A stretch of 64,000 nucleotides of DNA from Astrocystis sublimbata (taxonomy: Eukaryota > Ascomycota > Sordariomycetes > Xylariales > Xylariaceae): positions 186,001 through 250,000 of the forward strand of contig JAJNNY010000044.1 of NCBI GenBank assembly GCA_022453515.1, read 5' to 3'. Position numbers and translations under genes: made by a program. Shown piece by piece: positions 1-11,800 of the stretch (the first letter of the stretch is position 1; each line of letters opens with the position of its first letter). The notes beneath the pieces are model-generated. The model worked only from the letters and a program-made list of their open reading frames with translations. It was not told where the DNA came from and ran no database searches.

Positions 1-405
1 AGCGAGCGCGAGTGAAATCAGGATTGAGCCAAGAAATAAGGTAATGAAGTTTGAGTTGCCAACAGATCGACGCATTGGGAGGCGTTTGGGCATTCGACGA
101 TCTGATGTAGGCGTAGGCCGAGACGCCTGGTTGGATCGGCGCTGGGAGGGAGAAGATGCTTCAAGTGTGGCTGAATCAGATGGTTCATCCGGTTCGGTAG
201 TCGAAGTGTGTGGGACTTCAATTTCCGGTGGAGGCATTATTGAATTGGAGGAATCATCTGGTTCCGCCGTCGAAGTGCGTAAATCTTCAACTGCTGAGTT
301 GCAACCTTGTTCGAGTAGTTGCTCGCCCCGTTGTGTATGTAGAGGTGGATTGTCCTCGATGGGATCGACTCCGTCGCTCGATCTCGACGCCGGGTCCAAT
401 GACAT
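1..405 (-). CDS. 5'-partial gene: Ser/Thr/Pro-rich N-terminus followed by a membrane segment
   Basis: An open frame of 135 codons runs without a stop from an ATG at 405 to the left edge, so only the N-terminus is present. It starts MSLDPASRSSDG and is acidic and rich in Ser, Thr and Pro. A near-repeat is visible (RTSTAEPDDSSNS, then HTSTTEPDEPSDS). A basic stretch around residues 90-120 (RRMPKRLPMRR) precedes a hydrophobic run, FITLFLGSILISLALA, at the edge. This layout (disordered, probably cytoplasmic tail, positive residues, then a first transmembrane helix) suits an integral membrane protein with an N-in tail. Codon use and the absence of stops in a compositionally biased frame support coding. 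The family is not recognised, because the catalytic or transport part lies outside the window. Frames on the plus strand here are shadows. Confidence 0.6.
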   Translation of the reverse strand, partial: MSLDPASRSSDGVDPIEDNPPLHTQRGEQLLEQGCNSAVEDLRTSTAEPDDSSNSIMPPPEIEVPHTSTTEPDEPSDSATLEASSPSQRRSNQASRPTPTSDRRMPKRLPMRRSVGNSNFITLFLGSILISLALA

Positions 406-2455
406 GGTGGATTATACTAATCAGATTCAAGACCAACGGTAGTTGTCAAAGACTTTGATAAGTCTAATGATGAAGGAAGGCGATAAAACTGACATAGGCT
501 TAGACGCGATTTCAGATGAAATAAGGTGACACTTGGAACTTGTAGACCAACACCTACCTATATATCACCAAGATATCTAAGCATTCTCCAACTCTCCCTC
601 ATAATAAGTGATTGCAGGGTAGGATATGGGTTAGCAATAGGGTTCCAGTTGATAGAAACACAACCATCACGGTGGCCATATATTTTGCCACTAATGTAGC
701 ATCTATATCCTTCAACGCTCCCCTACATACTTACCCCCGTCTTGGGCTGGTCAATTGTATTTAATACATAATTCGTGCTACAATACAGAAGCTAGATCAT
801 CGAATGAGATACCACCGTTAACAAGAAATGGGGTCTGTTTTATGACCCTCGACAGACGCACTTGCCACGTGGTATTGGCTGACCATGATTACGAAATGTG
901 CAGAAATCTCAGCCTACCTACACGATGCTTCGCCTGAATCAATATGAGCATTTTGTGAATAGGCATCCAAGACTAAAATTCTTCACACTCCATGACGGCT
1001 TTCGCAATCAATATTCCGACATATCCGTTAGCAACCGTATGATGCATGTCAAAAAGATACCTAAGTAGCTACTGAGATAATGTTCAAGTACGTATGAGTG
1101 AACATCGATTTACTCAAAACCCCGTATCCGGAAGACCAAGCGAGGCTGGCGACTTCACAAAGCCACGGATTAGCTCAGTTCAGGGGCTACATCATAGCAT
1201 GAGAGGCGTTCAGGACTTCAAGTGGCGAAAGCCAATGAGGTACAGGCCAGTTACAACCTCCAATCACTGCCCGCGGCACACTTGATATTGGTGGTGTCAC
1301 TACATATGGTAGGTAAGCAGGAAACTATTACGACGAAGCAATTAAAACAAATGATCGTCGGACGTTGCATCTTATGTAAGCTTATAATACCGGCAGGCAA
1401 TTCACATACAATAATCCTTGTGCCTTATGGCGATACGATACCCCTCATACAGGCACGTATAGCTCGTCATCGAAGTTCTTAAATACCTGAGGTACATTTT
1501 GGAAATGAAGCGTGTCACAGATGCTACCCCATGACGAAGGCAAACCGACCCCAACAACTACCGCCGTCGAACCGACCTTCAATAGTTTCTATTTTAGTTC
1601 ATCCCCTGATACCTTTGCTCACTTTACGAGCCACCGATCTCCTTGGCCCCAAGTCCTAGGTGAAGCAAGGTCAAGGTGAAGTTACCCCTGACATGAGAGC
1701 ATGAACCGAACAGCCGCGTCAGCCCCGAAAAGGAGAACGAGGAGACAAGGAAGGGGGCCCGCCCCCTGAGGAGTGGCGGCACAGACACGGTGCCTCCAAT
1801 ACAACAACGACCTAATTCTCTACACTCAGGCTCTCAGCCTATAATTTCTGTACTATATTCATACTTATTTCGTTCCTTTTTTAAGCTCCACGAGTAGATG
1901 TAGGTCAGTACCTTAAGCGCCCTACAGGAGGGCGACTGGCGAATTTGCATACAAGTGAAGCTTGCAGGTAAGGCCTAGGCAAGGCACGAAGGCACAAGTA
2001 CAGAAGCAGAGTTAAACGTAGTATAGGATTAAGTAAATCAATCGCTACTAATAAACAATTCGTAGCATTAGGGGGTATCATATTTTGTTAGCAATCCACC
2101 CTCTCATCTTCCCACCTCCTTCACCCCTTACCTCCTATCGCTACCGCTACCATAAAACTGTCCCAGGCAAAGAAAGAAAGAACACTTTCTTGATCGTCCA
2201 TCCCCCATCCCCCATCCCCCATCCACCATACTATCCACAGTTCCCCATTATCCTGCTTTCACCTAATCATCAGGCAGGTCGACGGCTTCATCTTTACTGT
2301 CCGCGCTCATCAGTTCCTTGTGGTCTGTCTCCTTGCCCCTGCTCTTTCGCTTCATCCTCACCCTCATCCTCGTTCACACCTGCTGGGCTGTCTCCAGTCC
2401 AATTCCAATTTCCAGCGGCCTCCCACAACCCTGGGATATCAAGGTTCATGTCCAA
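406..2455. other. Intergenic region, no gene seen
   Basis: The upstream side of the partial gene and the downstream side of MED5. Frames are short and frequently stopped. A (CCCATC)n-like microsatellite lies at about 2200-2225. No convincing RNA gene was found. Confidence 0.5.
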
Positions 2456-5400
2456 CTACGACATATCCATTCCATCCCATCCCTCGAGCAAGTCCGCCGC
2501 ATTCCCATTCGCCCCCATATCGCCTATATTCCCAAAGATATCATCATCAGCTCCGAAATCCAGCGCCCCGCTCGCGCCCCCATCACCACCAAGACCTAGC
2601 TCGCCTCCCGCATTGCCGAGATTGAGGTCAAGATTCCCATCCCCGGTGACCAATCCGTCACCCTGCGCGGCAGCCAGCGCCGCCGCCGCCGCTGCGTTGT
2701 CGTCGAGGTCGAGGGCCAATTCCCCTTGCAGCATCGCCTCGGCTGGTTGGGGCATCATGAGCTGCGCCTCTACGCGCAGATAGAGACGCACGACGTGTTC
2801 CGCCAATACCGGGTCCGTTTTCTGTATCATCTTGAAGTCCTCGGCCTCGTATTTCAACGACTCTCTGAGAGATATCTGTCTTTGGGGGGTGACGACGGGA
2901 TTGTTGTGGTCGACGAGTAGCGACATGACGGGGGGCAAGGGGGCATTAGTCGCGTCCGGGGCGCAGATGAGTGCGGTCGCCACATCGTACATGACGCTGC
3001 TGCTGCTAGGGTCCTCTTGCTGCTTCACCTCATCGAGAATTATCTGCAGAAGTCTCCTGGCCCCCAGGATCCTGTGCGCAGCGAGTAATTGGCGGTGTGT
3101 GTACGAAGTTGGTATCATGTTGATGCCTGGCTGCAGGCTCCATTGCACGAAACTCTGGATCGTCTGTCGCACCGAGGCAGCTAGACCACCATTATTAGTG
3201 CTGGTCCAAGCCTCGAGCTCGTTATGGCCAGCGCCTGCGGTGCGTCTGGATAAGCGGATATTATGTCTGATTGCATTGAGCAGAGGCTCAATCTCTTGAC
3301 ATTTGGGATCCTGTCTTTGATAGGATCGGAGAGAATGTTCTAACGGTTTAGCCACGATATTGAGAACGGCTGAGAGCATGGTTTGTGCCTCATCAGAGCC
3401 CTTCTTCTCCAGTAGAATCAACTGTAAAATGGTGATTACTGCCTTCTGGTCGGGGCGGCTTTCGACCCATAGCTGATCAGACATGTACTTGATGGCCACG
3501 ACTAATGACGGGAGCAGAAAGGGATCGACCAAGTCTAGCGTCCTCATTAGCATCAACGCGTCACATGCAGCCCAGTGATTCACCTACATTCGATACCGGT
3601 CTTCAAACTTTCCTCGTTCAGATATTGTGTAGCGAGTGCAAGGATGATATTTTGAAAGAGGGTCGACACGAGAAGGTAAAAGTCCTGTGGGGGACATGAT
3701 GACATAAGCTCATCCCCTAGACCCTTGGCTTCAGTGTCAAAGAGCCCTTGGATCCAACCATCCAGATGTGCTTTCTCGGAATCGTTGAGCTCATCCATTG
3801 GTCGGCTCAATTGACCCTGGTATTGTAGTTTGGCAACGAATGATTGCGTCGATCGAATTCCGAGGTCCAAAGGCGTAAGATTATAACGATAGACAAATGC
3901 CAATACAAGCAGAAGAATGGCGCCAAACTCTTCATAGACTGGCTGGTACTCCCCCTGGTCCTCGTCATAGCGCCAATTATCAAGAAGCTCGCATAATGGG
4001 AGCAAGATTGTTGCCGGCTTGCCAAATAGCAGCATCACATCTAAAGAAAGCGGCTTTTTAGCTAGTTGGCTACAGAGCAGCTTGAGCGACATGGTCTCCT
4101 TGTCGGTACAAAGACGACCGATCATCTAGTAAATGTCAGCATGGGAAGTCTGAAGTGAGGGAGCAACTGTAGACTTGCCTCGATTAAAGCCTGACAGACA
4201 GCGCCCACATTGCCATCCATGTTGTCAACCTGGTGAACTAGCTCCTGTATGCGTTCGGGTTCGGCGATGCAACGCTCGACCAGCGTCTCCTTGACCTGTC
4301 GGCCATCCTGTGGTAGGCTTTGGTAGGTGATTTCGCCTAGCAAGCCTTCGATGCTAGATTCCGGTATGAGCCCATGCAGACAGCATGCGAAACAAAAGTC
4401 CTGGCGGACGCCGTCGGTTAGTGTATTGTTGTGATTAGTGTCATCGAACATGGCAGATAAGGTCGGAAATGCGTTAGTGTCCACCTGCGCCAAAGCCCGT
4501 GTGATACAGTATTGTGGAGTCAGGGGAGCAAACATGGAGTTGGCCAGGGTGGCGAGCAAGAGTGGCAGCTTGTTGATGAGGTAAGATCGGAGCAAGTGTC
4601 CCGTCTTTTGGCCCTCGTTCCGAAATACTGCATTGGCAAGGACGTCGAAAGAGGCTAGAATCAGATCGATGGTCGTGGTTTGAATGTCACCCTAGCGTCA
4701 GTCAGTAAGAATTCCAATACACTTGCGAATATTCGTACCTGGTACCGATTGTGAAGATAGTTGAACAGGACGTCATCGTCCAAGAGTGGCCGTCCGACGA
4801 GCTAGATCAGGTCAGCTGCGGCTTTTGGGGGCTCATCGCAGTATTCCATACCGACGCATTCAGGAAGATATATAGACCGGCCCTGGAGTTGGAGATGGGC
4901 AACTCGGGAATGACAATACTGTCGAGAGCCATGGAAGACTCTAAGTCGTCGATTTCCATACTGGGAACTTCTTTCTTGGCTTTGTCGACGGGTTCAAACG
5001 AAGCGAGGGTCTCGGCGCGGAACTGCTCGAGCCTACTCGCAATTGGCGCGGCATTCTGGACGATAGAGGGAATGAAAGAAGTTAAGCTTTCCGAGAGGGC
5101 GCGGCGCACATCTGGAAGCGGCACGGGGGTTAGCGACGACCGGAGGGGGGGGTGGGCGGGGAAGCATGTGGTACGAAGGCCGGGGAAAGGGGGTCGTACC
5201 TTTGCCCGCGCGTCGACTTAGGCCACGTAGGACAAGAGGGTCCTCGAATACGGCGAGCAGAAGCAGAACAAAGATAGCACGGGCAGCCTCCATCTCGTCT
5301 CTGGCGGTGTTCTGCAGCTGGGCCATGACGTCTTGGGCGAAGGCGGCAGAGGCCTTGGCGAACATGGTCATCCACCGAGCCACATGGACGCAGATGCCCA

Positions 5401-5896
5401 GTGCTTCACCCATGTTCTTGATGCCATTCTCCTGCCTCACTTCCTTGGAAAGGCGGTAGAACAGATTCTCTTCGGTGCCGTAGGAGCTGGCCCATCGCAG
5501 GGCCGGGGCTTGGCTGGGGTCGTCGGCGCAGTAGATCTGGGAGGTGGAGTATCTGTAGAGGCCGGCGAGAATGGAGGGCGTGTCGACGATGTCGCGCTTG
5601 GTCAGGGCGTGGAGGTAGGAGGGTATGCGCGGGTCGAGCATGATGTGGTTCGTGGGCTGGGGTCGAAAGAAGACGTCGGCAATGACAGCGGGCGGCAGCG
5701 GGTGTTTCCGATACAGCGCCGCCGCCTCGACGTCGAAGTCTTCTGTGTCGGCACGGGTGTGTAGGCATCTGGCCAGGTAGGCTGTCCACTGCCCACGCGG
5801 GCTGGCCGGGTCGTCGCCGTCGTGACTCGGATCGTGGGCCGCACTGGCACCGGCGCCAGTCGCCGAGTCGGGCGCTGTGTCCATGTCCATGTCCAT
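2456..5896 (-). CDS. NUT1: Mediator of RNA polymerase II transcription subunit 5 (MED5/Nut1)
   Basis: MED5 belongs to the tail module of the nuclear Mediator complex, which links activators to RNA polymerase II. The model has six exons: 5896-5200, 5111-4852, 4801-4739, 4691-4179, 4125-3588 and 3534-2456. They total 3150 nt and encode 1049 residues, a normal length for filamentous-fungal MED5. All phases join exactly. Recognisable blocks are WTAYLARCLHTR near the N-terminus, LLDDDVLFNYLHNRYQ, ETMSLKLLCSQLAKKP, YLVDPFLLPSLV (created by the last splice), NIVAKPLEHSLRSYQRQDPK and the acidic C-terminus ending EGWDGMDMS. The start is an ATG followed by an MDMDMDTAPDS acidic stretch. The first intron is 88 nt and the others are about 47-53 nt. 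The fourth (4126-4178) has a GC donor (GAG/GCAAGT). No lesion is visible, so the gene looks functional. Confidence 0.93.
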
Positions 5897-7991
5897 ATCA
5901 ATGTGATTTGCAGCGCAGTGGTGGGCGATCGAGCTTCAAGGCGAAGCCAATGTCAGCAGCATTCTGGGGCTGATTGGGTGCGTGGGTTGGCAGCATCCAA
6001 GCGAGGGCGGATGATGTTGTTGTTGTTATTGTTGTTGTCTTGGGGTGTGATGGTCCCTCGAGCTTGCATGAACAAAGAATTATTGGACAATGGCAACCTT
6101 GAAGCTTCACGTTTCAAGGTTAGCTTGCAGGTGCCTTAGCACTGACATGTGTCTAGGTACCCGAGGCACCTGCCCAAGCTTATCTCCATCACCTGGGCGA
6201 GGGGTAGCTGGGGGTAGCTTCCAGCCCCCGGAAGAGGCCTGCCTACATAGGTACCTACCTGGTAGGTAAGAATCTTGGTCGGTTTTTTAAATACCGATGC
6301 CGGCGCCTGCCGATGGAATACTACTAGTAGTCACCACCTTACGTAGGTACCTGGGCAGGTAGGCAGGTACCTTAGGTAAGCCCGACATTTCCAGACCTTT
6401 CCACCTTGGCTTCCTTCCCAAGAAAATATCTAGAGTGGTACCTTATCTTGAGCACCTACCTCATGTAAGGGCCCTAGGATTGGCCTATTTTTAGCATCAC
6501 TACATCCATGATGTATTGATCCCGCAGTAGGTACTTGGTACCTTGCTCGGACCCCGCCACCTTCAAAGTTGCTATTTTGCCATGCACCTACCTACATGGA
6601 CAAGCAACAAGCTGCACAATTGCGTGTCATGTCGACATGGCCATCACCTGATGAGAATACTCCCATCTAGGCCATCTATATTAAATAAATAGTTAAGGCA
6701 TGACCATGAATTGGAGAAAATGAGCAATCGGGGACACTGGTCCCTAGGACAGTGCATGCGACACACGCATACCGAACTTACTTGCCTCCAGAGTCACATG
6801 TCACATGTCATTGAAGTTGCTGCCCCCATGTATTCGTAGTCGAGACGTACATCCCATTTAGCCAACTTTCGATATAAGTATGTGCTCACTTTGCAATTGC
6901 CATCGGTGCTGGGCGTTTCTAGAATCCAAGTCGCATTACAAGTCAATTGCTCGCTTGAATTCGCAACTTTATTCAACAACTAGCTACTGAAGTAGTTGGC
7001 TGAGTACCTACCTACCTAGTAATTCACTAGGGCGCATAGAAAGTCAACAGACCCTTTCGTTGCATCCTCTTTGCTCCTGTCTCGTACATACAACGAAGGT
7101 GGTTCAAAGTCGTCAGGACTAACAACTAGCTGGGCGTTTCAGTAATCAACAAACAACTCGCTAGGGCACCAAGTTATCTTAATATGTTGTTAGCAACCGG
7201 AACGTTGATTGTAACATACTACCCAATAACAAGATCAGTTTTCGCGGAGAGAAGGAAAACAATATTTGCATATTTAATGGAATCGTCACAAGTTGAACAT
7301 TGTTGCCAAACCATGGCTGCCATAACAACTTTTGACAGACAGACACCTGCAGATCCAGACAGCCTTAAGTTATAAGTTGGTAAAGAGCATAGGATCTGGT
7401 AAGAATGCCTACCGAGGTAAAGTGTGGCCATCCAAGATAGAGTGAGTGATAGTTTAAGCCTACGTCATCAAACCTTATATTGAGCTCCGTGACGGGTTTT
7501 AAACCGTACTCTGCATGTCTTGGGAGCATAGCGCCTTCTCGAGTGATCGGCACTAGGTATCATGGCCCCAGGGGTTTGCCACTTCCCTAATAGCTAGGAT
7601 GTTATTCAGTGATAAGAGATTAGACGAACCGCCAACTTGTTGGTGACGATAATGTTTTGCTTGTATTCCACGCTTCTCTATAGCGTTCCTCGGTATCTAT
7701 AATTACAGTTGAAAGATTGATTGAGTTGCAGGTCTTCGCTTGGAAAATCAGACGCAGAATTCTGATTTGGTCCTTGCTAGATCATGGCCTGTTTCTTTTC
7801 TCGTCTGTCTCGGGCGTTATTAGCTTATTGCTGGGGTCCCTTCATGGCCGAATTGCGACTGTTGGTCTCCCCTCCTCCTCCTAAGTTGGTACATATCAAG
7901 ATGCTACCGTGAACTGTAGCACCTTTCGTCTTGTATTAGGCAGCAAAATCGCGTCCTGTGTAATGTGGCATTTCTCCTATTTGGCCGATGT
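5897..7991. other. MED5 upstream region and intergenic spacer
   Basis: No gene seen. At 6120-6560 the DNA is crowded with GGTACCTAGG/TACCTACC-type words in both orientations, a low-complexity motif that returns at 36.8-37.0 kb and 41.04 kb. The (GTT)n-like run at 6010-6040 is a microsatellite. Confidence 0.5.
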
Positions 7992-8860
7992 TCATGCGTC
8001 CTCCTCATCCTTGATGATCGGGGGTTCCTCTGGTGTTCGCGGACCAACCATCCAGTCCTTGATAACACTAGAGTCAATATTGTCCACTCATAGTGAGATC
8101 GGCACACGAATGGGTAGAGTGTAGCGGGAATGGGAGTATTATAATGGGACTGGTTGCGTGTTCGCTCCAATACTACTGGTGGGAATAGGGATAATAAGGA
8201 ACTCCATCGACTGACCTGCATAGCGAGCCATTGGCTCCAAGTTGACTCTGCGGTGACAATCTCCTCCTCTGTAACATGTTGTAGTGGTCGTAGAAATGGG
8301 ACAGTCTGCCCATCAGGCATGTCGTACTGCGCCTTGACGTCGAGCCAGTTGGAGGCTTTCGCAGCGAAGAGGTAATTCCTCCGCTCGACTTTGTGCAAAT
8401 GTCGTACTCCCAGAGCCCAGTCGTCTCCAAAGAACCCGTGCAACACGCCCGGAAAGTCATATCCTGTCGCAACTAATCGGCGGATGTAAGGGGTAAGGCT
8501 TGTAGTCTGGGCAGGATGACCTGGCGTAGCGAAGCTTCCTGCCGTTGGCGTAGGCATGGAGGAGGGCGAGCCCGACAGTCTCGACGACGTTACGGGGAGC
8601 TGTGTCTTTTGGAAAGGGAGCTGGATGTTGACGAATGCGGCTATCGCCTGGACGGGGCCGTCATGTTGCGCATGGTCTAAGAAGTACCGCACACAGGACT
8701 GGAAATGGGGGTACCATTGAAGGATGTCGAACTGGGAATCTTGCATGGGTAGGAAAGGTACTTCGGAATTTCCATCGAGGGGAAAAGCGGACGTCGACTG
8801 CTGAGACTCTGAATGGCTTGTCCCTTGCTGGAATATGTTGCCATGTGAATGGAAAGACAT
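7992..8860 (-). CDS. Conserved fungal protein of unknown function, two exons
   Basis: Exons 8860-8216 and 8057-7992 join in phase 0 across a 158-nt intron (donor GTCAGT, acceptor ATCAAG), giving 236 residues. The start is the ATG at 8860 (MSFHSHGNIFQQ). The frame stays open to 8923, but only with a non-ATG codon, so an upstream 5' exon cannot be excluded. Residues 1-120 are low in complexity apart from a helical core (FQSCVRYFLDHAQHDGP, AIAAFVNIQLPFQ). The second half is compact and probably folded, with YIRRLVATGYDFPGVLHGFFGDDW, HKVERRNYLFAAKASNWLDVK and TAESTWSQWLAMQDWMVGP. The tail is acidic (IIKDEEDA). No catalytic motif, signal peptide or membrane span was seen. I read it as a nuclear or cytosolic fungal-specific protein and assign no function. 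Confidence 0.7.
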
Positions 8861-11800
8861 GGCGTTCGTATAGATTTGGGCGCGCCTACAGTGTAGTCTC
8901 GGAGCTTTTGAAGGTCTTGTCAACAGATTAGTCGGCCTTGTCTTGTCAGAAATCCCGGTTGATTAAAGCTTCGAATATTTGAAGGCGGATCCTGTGGGCG
9001 TTATCCAGGTCCCCAAATTAGGGAGCCGACTACTGGTTATAGTATATCGCTCAGCACACGATGGGGTTCGCCAGAACCTGCCTACAAGGGCTCTAACGAT
9101 GCCTGCAGGATTCCCAGTATGTCGAATCAGTCTATGTGAAGTGCTTAAAGATGGGCCACCGGGACCAGAACGGGCGACAGTAGCGGTGGGTCAAAGAGGC
9201 CTTTAATACCCATCAAACTGGCTCTTGCTGTAGCTGGCCTCTACCTCTGTGACCACAGCATATAAACCGCGAGACCAATAAGTTTTATACTTCGGAAGCA
9301 GCCGGGGTGACGTATAACAAAGTCTTTAAGATCCAGGAAGTGAATCAATACAGAAGGAGAGGAGACTCCACGAGAACAAGAGTAACGGTGGACGTGTACG
9401 CCGGCTGGTATGACCGAATTACAGCGGTGGACCAGCAAGCGGATCTGCTGTAGCTGAAGACGACAGGCTACCGACTTAATGGTCTCTCATATGCATGACG
9501 ATAGGTCGACGGACGAATAGGTTCGCGTTGTACGATGGAAGGCGTTCGACGCTACCTGGGCGTGGCTTTGCGGGGGCCGATCAGGGCTGACGGGGAGAGA
9601 GTATGGTACCGAATGCGGCACAAGAACATGGAGGCAATATAGGGGTCCAGCGGAATGTCATCTGGACTTGCGTACATGGACTGTGTTCGTCGAGCAGGCA
9701 GGCAAGCAGCACAGTAGCGGTGGCGCCATTGCCATATACCCACTCCCTCGACTGGCGTCGCAAGTCTGCAGACTCGAGCCTCTCGCACTTATTTAGCGGC
9801 GTTGTGGCAAGCGATTTTCGCATGGGAATGCAGACCCATGCCGAAGAACTAGACTGGACACCTTAGGTATCAAACATGGGCGAAATACCAAACAAGCAAA
9901 AAGTCGATCCGAAGTGGAAACCGAGCTTTGAGGTTTTAGTGGCCCACACGCTCTGGGCTCCTGGTCTGCGATGAGTATGCGAGACAGACTGAGGCGAGGA
10001 CCTCAAGAAGGACTCGCCATCCACCCCAGTATGTACTTGCCCATACAAGAGCAGATGAGGCAAGGAGATCGTGGGAGCGCGGAGTCGCACAGGGCATAGG
10101 TGGTGGCCTCGCACGGTTCACGTGTCAATCAAACGACTGATGGGTTTCCAGTGAGGCAGAGCGAGCAACTAGATAGGTAGAGACGAACCCCGTCACCGTG
10201 ACTAGGATTGGCATCACTCAAGCATGTCAGGGCTAGAACAGCGGGAAGGCCATGGTGTGCAACGGCTTTTGACGGCGAGTCCGAGGGGAGACCGGCTAAC
10301 CCAATCTCGGTGGCCACGAGGTAGCTGATTCTTAGGTTTACTTGAGATCCGCTACGCAGTGCGGGTGCTGCTGCCGGTAATTCTCAACAGATAATATGCC
10401 AGCATGGGTAACCTGATGCACCAGAGAGGGACGAGGAGGCGAGAGTATGCGTAGGTACTCCGAGAAAGGCCAGTACCGGCACAGGGGTACAAATCCGTAT
10501 AAATAAAAGCTGCATGTATCATGGATCCCCTATATCCAGGTACATAGCTGATTCGTGAAATGGCACAGAAATATAGGTGTGCGTAAAAAAACGTGAATGT
10601 AAGGTCCTTTCCAAGTGTCGTTGACACAGTATGCTTTTAAGAAACATGCATGTGGGCGGTGTAGAGGCGAGGCGGCTGTAGATGGATTGGTTGGTGATCC
10701 AACAGCCGCAACGCAGTATCTGCAGCTAGGGGTGGGAAGCCCCTACAGCCCGCTGTACCAGATTTTGAGAATACCTGGTAGACATAGGCCCACGACCGTA
10801 TACTGTAGGAAGATACGGAGCAGGGCACGGTGCAGTTGGGCGAGCGGCCAGAAGCAGGCGCAACAGGGTGTCAAGCAGATAGGCGGGCGGAAAGGACCCT
10901 TGAAAGCGCACCCCGTTTCTAATCAGGGGTCCCGCCGACAGGGGCTGCCTCTCCGCTGGGACACTAGCCGCCTGGGTACGGTGGCAATTAGGTACCTTTG
11001 GAAGGGACTGCCTCGGCTTCCATGTGTCAGGGACCTCGAGATACAAGTGGTTATGTTATAAGCTCATTGTTAGCAGCGAGGTTACTCTCATGCATGTGTT
11101 TTTTTTATGAATTTTGTTATATAGACAGTTGAAAGTTGAACATGTCAACTTGAAAGGTGGGAGAACACAAAACTCCTACATTTGTTCTTACTATACCCCG
11201 GTATACAATGCATTGTCTCAGACATTGGCACCAGATACTTACTGGTAAGTACCTATATCATGTTCGATTGCCATATAGCCAATTGCAATTGTCTGGAAAA
11301 AGCAGGTCACGTTGGATGTGGGCGAGAGAAAAGTCAAGCAGACAGATCGATCGTCGAAATATGTGAACATCGATCAGTTAGATATTGGTCTAGACCGGCG
11401 TTGGGCAGTTGTCAAACTAACCCATGCGACTCAGCTACATAATCCATAGCAAATATGAAGATACCCCAACAGCGGGCGGCTTACACATAATATTTCCCCG
11501 TTCTAAATCCTGTCCCAGTCTAGTACCGAAGTAGACACCACTTGACTTTATGAACCAACCCCGGGGAACCTTGAACTGATTAAGTGATAGATTTCGTCTG
11601 ATAAACCAGACTGCGTTCGACGTTCCCGGCTTGTCTCCCGTGCACAATCTCAAGTGCCCCTCTATCGCCGAGTCCAGTTAATGAACATACATGCATCAAG
11701 TAAGTGAAGAACGACTATCAATAATGGTGTGTAAATAAGATACATACTGAGGTATCTACGAGTAGTTCCCCCTCCACTCTCGGCACCGACCGCCCAAAAC

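Noticed and set aside
1160..1226. tRNA-like stretch (CGGATTAGCTCAGTT preceded by GCCAC and followed by GTGGC)
   Set aside because: The D-arm resemblance is good, but the interval is too short and has no convincing anticodon stem or GTTCRANNC T-loop.
10615..11061. 148-codon plus-strand frame and an overlapping minus-strand frame
   Set aside because: No homology-like blocks, no splice context, biased composition; both strands open equally, typical of chance.
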